Positions 1 through 9,974 are shown, numbered from the stretch's first letter. The stretch is DNA of 64,000 nt from Cupriavidus sp. D39 (GCF_026627925.1 NZ_JAPNLE010000009.1:5022001-5086000), one strand, 5' to 3'. The notes: generated by a model not told the origin, from the sequence alone. Numbers and translations are program-made.

Positions 1-424
1 GGCCCGAAACGTCAACGGCACCGCCATCCTGTACGCCGACCGGATGACCGATTCGATGAAGCGGGCGATCGGCGAGACGGAGCGCCGCCGCGCCAAGCAG
101 ATCGCGTTCAACGAAGCCAATGGCATCGTGCCGCGCGGCGTGGTCAAGCGCATCAAGGACATCATCGACGGGGTCTACGACCCGGGCGAGGTCAAGGCGG
201 AACTGCTGGCCGCGGAAGAGCGCGCCAAGTACGAGGACATGAGCGAGAAGCAGGTCGCCAAGGAGATCAAGCGGCTTGAAAAGCAGATGTTCGAGCACGC
301 CAAGAATCTCGAGTTCGAAAAGGCGGGGCAGGTGCGCGACCAGCTGGCCAAGCTCAAGCGCCAGATCTTTGGCGCCAGCGGCGATGGGGAGCACCTGCCG
401 CCGCCGGCCGCGGCTGCGTCCTGA
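1..424 (+). CDS. uvrB: UvrABC system protein B, C-terminal part
   Basis: This is the 3' end of uvrB; the start lies before the window. UvrB is the damage-verifying helicase of nucleotide excision repair and passes the lesion to UvrC. The visible ~140 residues hold the end of the helicase domain, with the family string [19 protein letters not shown], and then the UVR motif ([20 protein letters not shown]), the helical hairpin that contacts UvrC. The tail is short and Ala/Pro-rich, which is common in this lineage. Nothing suggests damage. The frame is open from base 2 to the TGA at 422-424. Confidence 0.93.
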   Translation, partial: ARNVNGTAILYADRMTDSMKRAIGETERRRAKQIAFNEANGIVPRGVVKRIKDIIDGVYDPGEVKAELLAAEERAKYEDMSEKQVAKEIKRLEKQMFEHAKNLEFEKAGQVRDQLAKLKRQIFGASGDGEHLPPPAAAAS

Positions 425-485
425 GGACGATGGGCCCGGCTACCGTCTATAGTTGGAATCCCGGACGGTGGTGAGGAGATGGTCC

Positions 486-785
486 ATGGTCAAGTTCGCT
501 CTATGGGTTCCGCTGCATGCGAAGCCCGGCAAGGAAAAGGAAGTCGAGGCGTTCCTGCTCGGCGGCTTGCCGCTGGTTCAGGCCGAGGCTGGCACCACAG
601 CATGGTTTGCGCTGCGGCTCGGGCCATCCATGTTCGGCATCTTCGATGCGTTTGCCGATGAGGCCGGGCGCGACGCGCATCTCTCGGGCAAGGTGGCCGA
701 GGCCCTGATGGCCAAGGCGCCCGACCTGTTCGCCAAGCCGCCCTCGATCGAGAAGCTGGACGTGCTGGCGGCCAAGCTGCCCTGA
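486..785 (+). CDS. small ABM-like (antibiotic biosynthesis monooxygenase fold) protein
   Basis: A 99-residue cytoplasmic protein that begins MVKFALWVPLHAKPGKEKEV, the usual opening of dimeric alpha-beta barrel (ABM) proteins. It continues with a predicted strand-helix pattern, FGIFDAFADEAGRDAHLSGK, in which a phenylalanine-rich strand is followed by an acidic helix. Members range from quinol monooxygenases to proteins of unknown role, so no reaction is assigned. I chose the ATG at 486 because GAGGAG at 473-478 sits seven bases upstream; a longer reading from 453 lacks such a site. It stands alone after uvrB with a ~60 bp gap. Confidence 0.72.
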   Translation: MVKFALWVPLHAKPGKEKEVEAFLLGGLPLVQAEAGTTAWFALRLGPSMFGIFDAFADEAGRDAHLSGKVAEALMAKAPDLFAKPPSIEKLDVLAAKLP

Positions 786-1083
786 GCCAGTGTGCCTGCT
801 AGCCCTTCGGGGGCAGCGAGCGCAGGCGCAGGAGGGGTGGTAGGAGGCGTTGGCTGAGGCGAAGGTTCACCGCGCGATTATGCGGTGGGCGGCACCTTTG
901 GGTCATCTTTTTTGCCAAGCGCCTTCAAACGGCGTGCTGGCGCTCCCGTGAGCGCGGCCCGGCGGGCAGGGCGGTAGAATCCGCCTTCGTTGCTGCAGCC
1001 GCACCCGGTGCGCTGGCTGCAAGCCCGTCGCGCGTGCCGCGGTTTGTCGATCTGCTTTCGGCGCTGGATAGCGCCCCACCCCT

Positions 1084-1575
1084 ATGAAGAAATTCGCCAT
1101 TTTTATGTGCTGCATGGGAAACATTTGTCGTTCGCCGACGGCGGAGGGCGTGTTGCGTGCCAAGCTGGAGGCGGCGGGCCTGGCCGACCTGGTCGAGCTG
1201 GATTCCGCCGGCACGCATGGCTATCACATCGGGCGTGCGCCGGATGCGCGCTCCCAGCGCCATGCGCTGGCCCGTGGCTACGACCTCTCCGCGCAACGCG
1301 CGCGCCAGGCCGTGGTGCAGGACTTCGCGCGTTTCGACCTGCTGCTGGCCATGGACCAGGACAACCTGGCGGCGCTGCGCGGCATCTGCCCGGCTGGCAG
1401 CCAGGACAAGCTGCGCCTGCTGATGAGTTTCGCGAGCCGGCACGACGCGGACGAAGTGCCGGACCCCTACTACGGAGAGGGCGATGGCTTCGAGCGCGTG
1501 CTCGACTATGTCGAGGACGCCTGCGACGGCGTGATCGCCATGCTGCGTGCAAAGGGGCTTGGCGGCGCCACCTGA
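1084..1575 (+). CDS. low-molecular-weight protein tyrosine phosphatase
   Basis: A 163-residue member of the LMW-PTP family, which removes phosphate from tyrosine; bacterial members often act on exopolysaccharide kinases or on unknown targets. The P-loop CMGNICRS spans residues 10-17, with Cys10 as nucleophile and Arg16 binding phosphate. The general-acid motif DPYY is present near residue 128. Length and motif order are normal. No strong ribosome site precedes the ATG (the upstream bases are C-rich), so the start rests on alignment with the family N-terminus. About 300 bp upstream (786-1083) hold no convincing gene. No kinase or polysaccharide gene is adjacent, so the substrate cannot be inferred. 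Confidence 0.9.
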   Translation: MKKFAIFMCCMGNICRSPTAEGVLRAKLEAAGLADLVELDSAGTHGYHIGRAPDARSQRHALARGYDLSAQRARQAVVQDFARFDLLLAMDQDNLAALRGICPAGSQDKLRLLMSFASRHDADEVPDPYYGEGDGFERVLDYVEDACDGVIAMLRAKGLGGAT

Positions 1576-1623
1576 TCGCGCTCGCCCGCCCTTGCAGCCT
1601 TTCCATTACTTTCACGAGGATTC

Positions 1624-3713
1624 ATGTTTCGTTCCCTGTTCCGCAAATGGCGCGAGTCGCGCAATGCCAGCCTGCAACTCGACGCAATCCTGGCGGCAGC
1701 GGACCCGGAGGCGCCACTGGCGGACCGTAACGGCTGGCTGATCGAGCTAGGCTACTGGATCCGGCGCGACGGGCTGCCGGGCGCCGAAGGCGTGGCGGCC
1801 GACAAGAGCCGCCGGGAGCATGTGCGGCTGCGCTACCTGTTGCAGGTGCTTGGCCGCAATCCGGAAGTGGCGGGACGCTTTGCCTGCATGGTGCGCTCCA
1901 TCGTGCGCGACAACGATCCGGTTACCTTGCTGTGCGACACCGGCGTGGCCTCCCACCCGGGCTTCTGGAGCGAGGTGCTGAACCGCCTGCAGGCGCGGTT
2001 CCTGCCGCCGCCGCCCAACCGCGGCGATCTGGCGGGCCTGTTTGCGCTGCTGTTTATCGATGGCAACGATGCCGATTGGGTCGAGGACCTCGATGGCGAC
2101 CTGCTGGAACGGCTGGCTGCCGTGCTGCGCACCGATGACCCGGAAGCGCCAGGTGAAGGTGCGGCGCCGCCTGAATGGGATCGCTTTGACCGCACGCTGG
2201 CCACCAGCATCCAGGTGCTGGTCAGCCAGGTGCGTGCCACCGGGCTGAGCCAGGCGATTCGCTCGCGCCTGAAGGGGAAGGTGCAGGACACGCCATTCTT
2301 CCGCCTGGACAGCGCCGTGCAAGCCTTGTGCGAAGAGGACGAAGCGACGCGCGATGGCGAGGCCTTTGCGCACCGGCTCAACTATTTCCGCGCGCTGCTC
2401 GATGGCTGCCACCAGGCGGCCCAGCGCGTGTATGACGACCTGGAGGAGAATGGCGTCTCGGTGGAGGTGGTGTTCCAGATCGAGCGCATGAAGGTGCGGC
2501 TCGCCCGCATCGAGCTGTTGCTGGCGACCTGGGTCGAGCCTCAGCGGCGCGGCCGGCATGCCCACCTGATCGCGGCGCTGATCCGCTCCACCCAGGCGCG
2601 CCGCAGCATCGCGCACCTGGCGGGCAGTTCGTTCTCGCAACTGGCGCGCAAGGTGGTGGAGCGCTCGGCCGAGACCGGCGAGCACTACATCACGCGTGAT
2701 CGCCGCGAGTATCGCGAGCTGATGCGGGCTGCCGCCGGTGGCGGCTTGATCACAGTCGGCACGGTCTATCTCAAGTTCCTGATCTACGGGCTGCACCTGG
2801 ACAAGTTCATCGAGGGCCTGCTGGCCTCGCTCAACTATGCGGGCAGCTTCCTGGTGATCCATTTCGCGCATTTCACGCTGGCCACCAAGCAGCCGGCGAT
2901 GACCGGCCCGGCGCTGGCGCACCGGCTCGATGCGGTCGGCAGGCCGGAAGGCCGGGAAATCTTCGTCGACGACACCATTGCGATGATCCGCTCGAATGCC
3001 GCGGCGATTTTCGGCAACCTGGTGGTGGTGTTCCCGGTGGCGATGGGCATCCAGTGGCTCGCCAACCGCATCCTGGGCGCCAACCTGATCACGCCCGCCA
3101 AGGCGATCGCCACCATCGAGTCGTTTTCCATTCTTGGCCCCACGCCGGTCTACGCCATCTTTACCGGGGTGCTCTTGTGGCTGTCGAGCCTGGTGGCGGG
3201 CTGGGCCGACAACTGGTTCGCGCTGCACAAGGTGCATGACGTGATGGCGTACAACCGCCGCCTGCGCTATGTGCTGGGAGCGCAGGGAGCCACACGGATG
3301 GCGGACTTCTGGAAGCGCAATATGTCGGGGATCGCAGCCAATGTGTCGCTAGGGCTGCTGCTCGGGCTGGGCCCGGAAATCCTCAGCTTCTTCGGCCCCC
3401 ATATGGAGGTGCGGCACGTCACGTTGTCGACCGGCTCGGTGGGCACCGCGATTGGCGTGCTCGGCCTGGCCGTGCTGAAGATGCCGTCGTTCTGGCTGGC
3501 GGTGGCGGGCATTGCGCTGATGGGGTTGCTGAACGTCGCGGTGAGCTTTGCGCTGGCCTTCAACATGGCGTTGCGCTCACGCAGCCTGCGCCGGGTGGAT
3601 CGCCGCGCGCTGAGCTCGGCCGTGCGGCAGCGCATCCTGAAACATCCCTGGTCGCTGATCGTGCCGCCGCGCGGGCCGTTGGCGCGGCCTCGGCGGAGCA
3701 GGGGCGGGTTTGA
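1624..3713 (+). CDS. Gcr-type 'site-specific recombinase' family membrane protein
   Basis: A large protein of ~696 residues of the family usually annotated as site-specific recombinase Gcr. What the sequence shows is a soluble N-terminal half of ~370 residues followed by about seven hydrophobic segments (roughly residues 374-396, 398-420, 459-480, 500-528, 569-592, 605-620 and 622-650). I see no tyrosine- or serine-recombinase catalytic motif, so the name may be misleading and the role is unknown. As read, the frame stays open through the isc promoter and into iscR, giving a 907-codon fusion. One extra G in the run at 3701-3704 would end this protein at the TGA 3711-3713. That fits the single-base losses seen elsewhere in the window, so I end it there. 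Confidence 0.7.
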
Positions 3714-3729
3714 TGCAATGCGGCAGGGG

Positions 3730-3752
3730 TACTTGACCGAATTAGTCAACTC
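3730..3752 (+). promoter_or_regulatory. IscR-like operator, site 1
   Basis: The sequence TACTTGACCGAATTAGTCAA is an imperfect inverted repeat (TTGAC...GTCAA) overlapping the -35 element. It resembles the type-1 site bound by [2Fe-2S]-IscR at isc promoters. In the families studied, IscR represses its own operon when cluster supply is adequate; that role is inferred here. Confidence 0.7.
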
Positions 3753-3761
3753 TTTTATACT
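3733..3761 (+). promoter_or_regulatory. isc operon promoter
   Basis: A near-consensus sigma70 promoter: -35 TTGACC at 3733-3738, a 17-base spacer, and -10 TATACT at 3756-3761. Transcription would start near 3768, giving a short leader of ~25 bases before the iscR ATG at 3793. Both elements overlap IscR-like palindromes, so IscR can plausibly block the polymerase. Confidence 0.85.
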
Positions 3762-3782
3762 TGACCGAAATGATCAAGTACT
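3757..3782 (+). promoter_or_regulatory. IscR-like operator, site 2
   Basis: The sequence ACTTGACCGAAATGATCAAG forms an inverted repeat (ACTTGA...TCAAGT) that begins in the -10 box and covers the start point. Its left half, ACTTGACCGAA, is identical to that of site 1, 26 bases upstream. Tandem type-1 sites are known at the E. coli iscR promoter. Confidence 0.7.
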
Positions 3783-3792
3783 CCCCAGCATC

Positions 3793-4347
3793 ATGAGACT
3801 GACGACCAAAGGCCGCTTCGCGGTAACCGCCATGATTGACCTGGCCATGCGCCAGGATCAGGGTCCCGTTACGCTAGCGGGCATCAGCCAGCGCCAGAAA
3901 ATATCCCTTTCTTACCTCGAGCAGCTGTTCGGTAAGCTGCGCCGCCACGAGATCGTGGAGAGCGTGCGCGGCCCGGGTGGCGGCTACAGCCTTGCCCGCA
4001 AGGCGGAAGACGTGACGGTGGCCGACATCATCATCGCAGTCGATGAGCCGCTCGACGCTACGCAATGCGGCGGAAAGGGTAATTGTAACGGAGATGAGGG
4101 AACCGGTCGCTGCATGACCCACGAGCTGTGGGCCACGCTGAACCAGAAAATGGTCGAGTATCTCGATTCCGTCTCCCTGAAGAACCTGGTCGACCAGCAG
4201 CGTGCCAAGAGTCCCGCTGTGTTGCACGACATGCGCGATGAGTCGGTGGCGCAAACCGTGGCCGCACCACGCGGCAAGGCGGACAAACAGGAAAAACCCG
4301 CGCGTCCGCGGGTGGTGAATTCGGTTTTCAGCCTGGCTCAGTCGTAA
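3793..4347 (+). CDS. iscR: iron-sulfur cluster-sensing regulator IscR
   Basis: An Rrf2-family DNA-binding protein of 184 residues; with a [2Fe-2S] cluster it represses the isc operon. The winged helix covers about residues 1-75, and the start MRLTTKGRFAVTAM is canonical. The cluster ligands are Cys92, Cys98, Cys107 and His110. The third Cys sits three residues later than in E. coli IscR because of a small insertion (NCNGDEGTGRC). The C-terminal tail of ~40 residues is lineage-specific. The gene leads the isc operon, 68 bp before iscS, with promoter and operators just upstream. No clear Shine-Dalgarno precedes the ATG. The frame is continuous with the upstream Gcr-like gene, probably through a sequence error rather than a real fusion. 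Confidence 0.95.
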   Translation: MRLTTKGRFAVTAMIDLAMRQDQGPVTLAGISQRQKISLSYLEQLFGKLRRHEIVESVRGPGGGYSLARKAEDVTVADIIIAVDEPLDATQCGGKGNCNGDEGTGRCMTHELWATLNQKMVEYLDSVSLKNLVDQQRAKSPAVLHDMRDESVAQTVAAPRGKADKQEKPARPRVVNSVFSLAQS

Positions 4348-4415
4348 GGCGGGCAGCCGGCAAGAGAACAGAGAGCAACGTCAAGCATAGCGGTCCCTAA
4401 AAGGCAGTCATAACG

Positions 4416-5633
4416 ATGAGCACCCCACATTTCCCCATTTACATGGATTACTCAGCCACCACGCCGGTAGACCCGCGCGTGGCGGACAAGATGATTCCGT
4501 ACTTGCGTGAACAGTTCGGCAATCCGGCTTCGCGCAGCCACGCCTACGGCTGGGATGCCGAGCGCGCGGTGGAAGAAGCGCGTGAGCAGGTGGCGGCACT
4601 GGTGGGCGCCGATCCGCGCGAGATCGTGTGGACGTCGGGCGCAACCGAGTCCAACAACCTCGCCATCAAGGGCGCGGCTAACTTCTATTCGGGCAAGGGC
4701 AAGCACCTGATCACGGTGAAGACCGAGCACAAGGCTGTGCTCGACACCACCCGTGAACTGGAGCGCCAGGGTTTCGAGGTCACGTACCTCGACGTGCAGG
4801 ACAACGGCCTGGTCGACATCGAAGTGCTCAAGGCGGCGATCCGCCCGGACACGATCCTGGTGTCGGTGATGCTGGTCAACAACGAGATCGGCGTGATCCA
4901 GGACGTGGCGCAGATCGGCGAGATCTGCCGCGCCAAGGGCATCATCTTCCATTGCGACGCTGCCCAGGCCACCGGCAAGGTAGCGATCGACCTGAATACG
5001 CTGAAGTGCGACCTGATGTCGTTCTCGGCACACAAGACCTACGGCCCCAAGGGCGTGGGCGCGCTGTACGTACGCCGCAAGCCGCGCGTGCGCCTGGAAG
5101 CGCAGATGCACGGCGGTGGCCACGAACGCGGCATGCGTTCGGGCACGCTGGCGACGCACCAGATCGTGGGCATGGGCGAAGCCTTCCGCATCGCCCGTGA
5201 GGAAATGGCAACGGAGAACGAGCGCATCCGCATGCTGCGCGACCGCCTGTGGCGCGGCCTGTCGGGCATGGAAGAGGTCTACCTGAACGGTGACCTGGAG
5301 CAGCGTGTGCCGCATAACCTCAATGTCAGCTTCAACTTTGTCGAAGGCGAATCGCTGATCATGGCAATCAAGGACGTGGCGGTGTCGTCGGGCTCGGCCT
5401 GCACCTCGGCGTCGCTGGAGCCTTCGTACGTGCTGCGCGCCCTGGGCCGCAACGACGAACTGGCGCACAGCTCGATCCGCTTTACGGTGGGTCGCTTCAC
5501 CACCGAAGAAGAAGTCGATTACACCGTCGAACTGCTCAAGAGCAAGATCGCCAAGCTGCGCGACCTGTCGCCGCTGTGGGAAATGTTCAAGGACGGTGTG
5601 GACCTGAATTCCATCCAGTGGGCCGCGCACTAA
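4416..5633 (+). CDS. iscS: cysteine desulfurase IscS
   Basis: A PLP enzyme of 405 residues that takes sulfur from cysteine, leaving alanine, and gives it as persulfide to IscU and to tRNA thiolation enzymes. The PLP-binding lysine is Lys207 in [10 protein letters not shown]. The persulfide-carrying cysteine is Cys329 in [12 protein letters not shown]. Length and N-terminus ([13 protein letters not shown] near residue 10) match the family. It is the second gene of the isc operon, 55 bp before iscU, and is presumably controlled by IscR. Confidence 0.97.
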   Translation: MSTPHFPIYMDYSATTPVDPRVADKMIPYLREQFGNPASRSHAYGWDAERAVEEAREQVAALVGADPREIVWTSGATESNNLAIKGAANFYSGKGKHLITVKTEHKAVLDTTRELERQGFEVTYLDVQDNGLVDIEVLKAAIRPDTILVSVMLVNNEIGVIQDVAQIGEICRAKGIIFHCDAAQATGKVAIDLNTLKCDLMSFSAHKTYGPKGVGALYVRRKPRVRLEAQMHGGGHERGMRSGTLATHQIVGMGEAFRIAREEMATENERIRMLRDRLWRGLSGMEEVYLNGDLEQRVPHNLNVSFNFVEGESLIMAIKDVAVSSGSACTSASLEPSYVLRALGRNDELAHSSIRFTVGRFTTEEEVDYTVELLKSKIAKLRDLSPLWEMFKDGVDLNSIQWAAH

Positions 5634-5688
5634 GCGCCAGGATCCACGCAAGACCCCATAAATACCGATACGCCAAGAGGTAGCCATA

Positions 5689-6090
5689 ATGTCATACAGC
5701 ACGAAGGTTCTCGACCACTATGAAAACCCCCGCAACGTTGGCTCGTTCGACAAGAACGACGACGCCGTGGGCACCGGCATGGTTGGCGCGCCCGCTTGCG
5801 GCGACGTCATGAAGCTGCAGATCAAGGTCAACGAAGCCGGCGTGATCGAAGACGCCAAGTTCAAGACCTATGGCTGCGGCTCGGCCATCGCGTCCTCCTC
5901 GCTGGTGACCGAATGGGTCAAGGGCAAGACCGTGGATCAGGCACTGGAAATCAAGAACACGCACATCGCCGAAGAACTGGCGCTGCCGCCGGTGAAGATC
6001 CACTGCTCCATCCTGGCCGAGGATGCCATCAAGGCAGCGGTCGAGGATTACAAGAAGAAGCACGAAGGCGCCGAGCAGAAGGCCGCCTGA
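5689..6090 (+). CDS. iscU: iron-sulfur cluster scaffold IscU
   Basis: The 133-residue scaffold on which [2Fe-2S] clusters are assembled from IscS sulfur. The three cluster cysteines are Cys37, Cys63 and Cys106, with Asp39 and His105 beside them. The LPPVK peptide at residues 99-103 is the recognition site for the chaperone HscA, encoded downstream. The gene lies between iscS and iscA and is intact. Confidence 0.97.
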   Translation: MSYSTKVLDHYENPRNVGSFDKNDDAVGTGMVGAPACGDVMKLQIKVNEAGVIEDAKFKTYGCGSAIASSSLVTEWVKGKTVDQALEIKNTHIAEELALPPVKIHCSILAEDAIKAAVEDYKKKHEGAEQKAA

Positions 6091-6121
6091 GTTCCGTGTT
6101 CAATCAAGGGATGAAGCAGCG

Positions 6122-6442
6122 ATGATCACGCTTACCGAGAAGGCCGCCAAGCACGTGGCGCGCTACCTGGACCGCCGTGGCAAGGGCGTTGGCCTGCGCC
6201 TTGGCGTCAAGACCACCGGCTGCTCGGGCCTGGCCTACAAGCTGGAATACGTCGACGACCTGTTGCCGGAAGACAGCGTGTTCGAGTCGCACGGCATCAA
6301 GGTGATCGTCGATCCCAAGAGCTTGCCGTATATCGATGGCACCGAGCTCGATTTCGCGCGCGAAGGCCTGAACGAGGGGTTCCGCTTCAACAACCCCAAC
6401 GTCAAGGATGAGTGCGGTTGCGGAGAGTCGTTCCGGGTTTGA
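6122..6442 (+). CDS. iscA: A-type iron-sulfur carrier IscA
   Basis: A 106-residue A-type carrier that receives clusters or iron and delivers them to target enzymes. The three conserved cysteines are Cys34 (TTGCSGLAY) and Cys98 and Cys100 in the C-terminal ECGCGESF. The start is the ATG at 6122, which gives the family N-terminus [12 protein letters not shown]; a longer frame runs back into iscU without support. The gene is 31 bp after iscU in the isc operon. Confidence 0.96.
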   Translation: MITLTEKAAKHVARYLDRRGKGVGLRLGVKTTGCSGLAYKLEYVDDLLPEDSVFESHGIKVIVDPKSLPYIDGTELDFAREGLNEGFRFNNPNVKDECGCGESFRV

Positions 6443-6470
6443 GCGTGCTGGCATCAGCGCGCCGGATACG

Positions 6471-6704
6471 ATGAAACGCAGCATTGTCGGCTTTCACCAG
6501 GACGAGGAAAGCCACTGGGTGGCAGAACTCGATTGCGGGCATGGCCAGCATATGCGCCACGACCCGCCCTGGCAGATGCGTCCGTGGACGCTGACGCCGC
6601 AGGGGCGGGAGGCCCGCATCGGCGAACTGGTGAACTGCCTGAAATGCGATCGGGCGGAGCCGCCGGCGGATAGGGCGGGCAGCAGCGCACAGCGCGCTGC
6701 CTGA
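6471..6704 (+). CDS. DUF3565 small zinc-ribbon-like protein
   Basis: A 77-residue protein of the DUF3565 type, beginning MKRSIVGFHQDEESHWVAEL. It carries CGHGQHMRH near residue 23 and CLKCD near residue 57. This Cys/His pattern suggests a bound metal, probably zinc, though no function is established. It lies 28 bp after iscA and about 110 bp before hscB, so it is probably transcribed with the isc operon; IscR control is inferred. The ATG at 6471 was chosen by family N-terminus; the open frame reaches back to an ATG at 6408 that overlaps iscA. No strong ribosome site is seen. Confidence 0.75.
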   Translation: MKRSIVGFHQDEESHWVAELDCGHGQHMRHDPPWQMRPWTLTPQGREARIGELVNCLKCDRAEPPADRAGSSAQRAA

Positions 6705-6815
6705 CCGGAACAGTCCGTCACATGGCTGCGGCCTGTGCCGCGCGGTCAGCGTGCCGCTTTCACGCTGAAGGAAGTTCAAGGGGCGGCGCAGCCGCTCCTT
6801 TTGTTGGGGAAGGTG

Positions 6816-7334
6816 TTGAAAGACGATTATTTCGCGCTGTTCGGCCTGCCGGTCGGATATGCAGTCGATGAGACGGCGCTGGACGCCGCCTACCTGACCG
6901 TGCAATCGCAGGCGCATCCGGACCGCTTTGCCAATGCCGGCGACGCCGAGCGGCGCGTGGCCATGCAATGGGCCGCGCACGCCAACGAGGCGTATCGTAC
7001 GCTGCGCCAGCCGCTCAAGCGCGCGATCTACCTGCTGACGTTGCGCGGCGTGGACATCCAGGCCGAGAGCAATACCGCCATGGCGCCCGCCTTCCTGATG
7101 CAGCAGATGGAATGGCGCGAGGCCCTGCAGGAAGCGGTCGAAGACAAGGACATTGCGCGCCTCGACGCGCTGTTGCGTGAGCTGCGCGGCGAGAAACGCC
7201 AGCGCCACGCGGCGCTCGGTGCGCTGCTCGATGCCGGCGATAACGCGGGCGCCGGCAGCGCGGCCAGGCAATTGATGTTCATCGAGAAAATCGAACACGA
7301 TACCAGCGAGGCGATCGACCGCCTGGAAGGCTAG
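6816..7334 (+). CDS. hscB: Fe-S co-chaperone HscB
   Basis: A J-domain co-chaperone of 172 residues that brings IscU to HscA and stimulates its ATPase. The J-domain holds HPD at residues 34-36, and the C-terminal helical bundle that binds IscU follows. I used the TTG at 6816, which gives the usual start (M)[10 protein letters not shown] and the usual length. A purine-rich GGGGAAGG lies directly upstream, although closer than ideal. The open frame continues to an ATG at 6735, which would add 27 unusual residues. It belongs to the isc operon, before hscA. Confidence 0.9.
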   Translation: MKDDYFALFGLPVGYAVDETALDAAYLTVQSQAHPDRFANAGDAERRVAMQWAAHANEAYRTLRQPLKRAIYLLTLRGVDIQAESNTAMAPAFLMQQMEWREALQEAVEDKDIARLDALLRELRGEKRQRHAALGALLDAGDNAGAGSAARQLMFIEKIEHDTSEAIDRLEG

Positions 7335-7458
7335 GGCTCCAAGGGAGCCCAGCGCCTTCCAGGCACGTTCGCCCCAGCCATGCCACAATGGCGCCCCGGC
7401 GCGAGACCGGCCTGTCTGACAGGCCGCCTTGGCACCGCACGAATAAAGAAGATTCATC

Positions 7459-9320
7459 ATGGCACTGCTCCAGATCTCCGAACCCGGCATGTCGCCGGCA
7501 CCCCACCAGAAGCGGCTCGCGGTCGGCATCGACCTCGGCACCACCAATTCGCTGGTGGCGGCGGTTCGCAACAGCATTCCCGAAGTCCTGACCGACGAAA
7601 GCGGTCGCGCGCTGCTGCCTTCGGTCGTGCGTTACCTGTCCAAGGGTACGCAGATCGGCTACCGTGCACAGGAAGAAGCGGTGTTCGACCCCAAGAACAC
7701 CATCGTCTCAGTCAAGCGCTTCATGGGGCGCGGCCTGCGCGACGTCACGCATATCGAGCATAGCCCCTACGATTTTGTCGATGCGCCCGGCATGGTGCAG
7801 ATCAAGACCGTGGCCGGCGTGAAGAGCCCGGTGGAAGTCTCGGCGGAAATCCTGGCCACGCTGCGCCAGCGCGCCGAGGATTCGCTCGGCGATGAACTCG
7901 TCGGCGCGGTGATTACCGTGCCCGCCTATTTCGACGATGCCCAGCGCCAGGCCACCAAGGATGCCGCGCAGCTCGCGGGCCTGGAGGTGCTGCGCCTGCT
8001 CAACGAGCCGACCGCGGCAGCCATCGCCTACGGCCTGGACAATGCCTCGGAAGGCATCTATGCGGTGTACGACCTTGGCGGCGGCACCTTCGACATCTCC
8101 ATCCTCAAGCTCACCAAGGGCGTGTTCGAGGTGATGGCAACCGGCGGTGACTCCGCCCTCGGCGGCGACGATTTCGACCAGCGCCTAATGTGCTGGATCG
8201 TCGAGCAGGCCAGCCTGCAACCGCTGTCGGCCGAGGATATGCGCCTGCTGATGGTACGCTCCCGTGCGGCCAAGGAAGCGTTGTCGGCGGCCGATTCGAC
8301 CGTGATCGACGCCGTGCTGAACAGCGGCGAGATCGTCCACCTGACGCTGTCGGCCTCGACGTTTGTCGAGCTGACCGCGCCGCTGGTGCAAAGACCCTGT
8401 CGCCGGTGCGCAAGGCGCTGCGCGATGCTGGCGTGGCGGCCGACGAGGTCAAGGGCGTGGTGCTGGTTGGCGGCGCGACCCGCATGCCTTCGATCCGCAA
8501 GGCGGTGGGAGACTTCTTCGGCCAGCCGCCGCTGACCAACCTCGATCCGGACAAGGTCGTGGCGCTGGGCGCTGCCATGCAGGCCAACCTGCTGGCCGGC
8601 AACGGCGCCCCGGGCGAGGACTGGCTCCTGCTCGACGTGATCCCGCTGTCGCTTGGCGTGGAAACCATGGGCGGCCTGGTTGAGAAGATCATTCCCCGCA
8701 ACAGCACCATCCCGGTGGCGCGCGCGCAGGAATTCACCACCTTCAAGGACGGCCAGACGGCCATCGCCATCCACGTGCTGCAAGGCGAGCGCGAACTGGC
8801 GAGCGATTGCCGCTCGCTGGCGCGCTTCGAGCTGCGCGGCATCCCGCCGATGGTGGCTGGCGCGGCACGCATCCGCGTGACCTACCAGGTCGACGCCGAC
8901 GGGCTGCTGTCGGTCTTCGCGCGCGAAACGCAATCCGGCGTGGAAGCAACCATCGCCGTCAAGCCGTCCTACGGCCTGGCCGACGATGAGATCGCCCGGA
9001 TGCTGCAGGACAGCTTCCGCGAAGCCGAGCATGACATGAAGAGCCGTGCGCTGGCGGAGGAACGGGTGGACGCCGCGCGCCTAATCGAAGCCACGCGCCG
9101 CGCGCTGGAGCTCGATGGCGACCTGCTCTCGGCCGAAGAGCGCGCCGACGTGGAACGCCTGATCACGGCTACGAGCGACATCGCCGCCGGCGAAGATCAC
9201 CACGCCATCAAGACGGCGGTGGAAGCGCTGTCCCACGGCACCGACGAATTCGCCGCCCGCCGGATGGACCGCTCGATCAAGAGCGCGCTGGCCGGCCGCA
9301 AGGTGCAGGACCTGGGCTGA
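7459..9320 (+). CDS. hscA: Fe-S assembly chaperone HscA (apparent frameshift)
   Basis: The Hsp70-type ATPase specialised for releasing clusters from IscU, ~620 residues once repaired. The phosphate-1 motif [13 protein letters not shown], the hinge [11 protein letters not shown], the phosphate-2 motif [13 protein letters not shown] and the adenosine motif [11 protein letters not shown] are all visible. As given, the frame breaks at the A-run 8390-8392. One more A restores ...[19 protein letters not shown]... and the full length. The defect is probably a base-calling error, since both halves are perfectly conserved. It lies between hscB and fdx in the isc operon. Confidence 0.95.
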
Positions 9321-9362
9321 TCCCCGAGGCCAATCGCACCGTATCTCTATCCAGGACATTCC

Positions 9363-9700
9363 ATGCCACAGATCATCGTATTGCCCCACGTCGAACTCTG
9401 CCCCGAAGGGGCTGTGTTCGAAGCCAAGCCCGGTATCAGCATTTGCGATGCGTTGCTCAGCAACGGCATCGAGATCGAGCACGCCTGCGAGAAGTCCTGC
9501 GCCTGCACCACCTGCCACGTAGTGGTGCGCGAGGGCTTCAACTCGCTGGACGAGGCGGAAGAAAAGAGGAAGACCTGCTCGACAAGGCCTGGGGCCTGGA
9601 GCCCAACTCGCGGCTCTCCTGCCAGGCCGTGGTTGCCGACAGCGACCTCACCGTGCAGATTCCCAAGTACACGATCAACCATGCCAAGGAAGAGCATTGA
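9363..9700 (+). CDS. fdx: [2Fe-2S] ferredoxin of the ISC system (apparent frameshift)
   Basis: A 112-residue adrenodoxin-type ferredoxin that supplies electrons for cluster assembly on IscU. Cluster ligands are Cys42, Cys48 and Cys51 ([12 protein letters not shown]), with the fourth in the RLSCQAVV segment. A missing G near 9565-9569 shifts the frame after NSLDEAEEK. Adding it restores [19 protein letters not shown] and the normal end NHAKEEH at 9700. The uncorrected frame would run to 9731 with an unrelated tail. It sits between hscA and iscX. Confidence 0.94.
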
Positions 9701-9756
9701 GCGCGGCGCGCTCGCTGACTTGCTGGCCTGACCCGAGCTGACCGGAGAGAATTCCC

Positions 9757-9951
9757 ATGAAGTGGACCGACACCTACGACATCGCCGCCGCCCTGTACGA
9801 CAAGTACCCGGACGTGGATCCCACCACCATCCGCTTCACCGACCTGCATCGCTGGGTCATGGAGCTGGACGGTTTTGCCGACGCGGCCGATCGCTCGGGC
9901 GAGAAGATCCTGGAAGCGATTCAATCCGCCTGGATTGAAGAAGCGGAGTAA
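9757..9951 (+). CDS. iscX: ISC-associated protein IscX
   Basis: A 64-residue acidic protein of the IscX (YfhJ) family. It binds IscS and iron and is thought to tune the rate of cluster assembly. It starts MKWTDTYDIAAALYDKYPDV and contains the conserved FTDLHRWVMEL; the whole length matches the family. CCGGAGAGAATTCCC before the ATG gives a good ribosome site. It is the last isc gene, with a terminator ~25 bp after it. Confidence 0.95.
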   Translation: MKWTDTYDIAAALYDKYPDVDPTTIRFTDLHRWVMELDGFADAADRSGEKILEAIQSAWIEEAE

Positions 9952-9974
9952 GCGCAAGTACGAGCGCAAGAACG

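Noticed and set aside
786..1083. Minus-strand genes in the gap before the phosphatase
   Set aside because: The frames there run antisense into the phosphatase and their translations look like GC-rich shadow sequence without family motifs.
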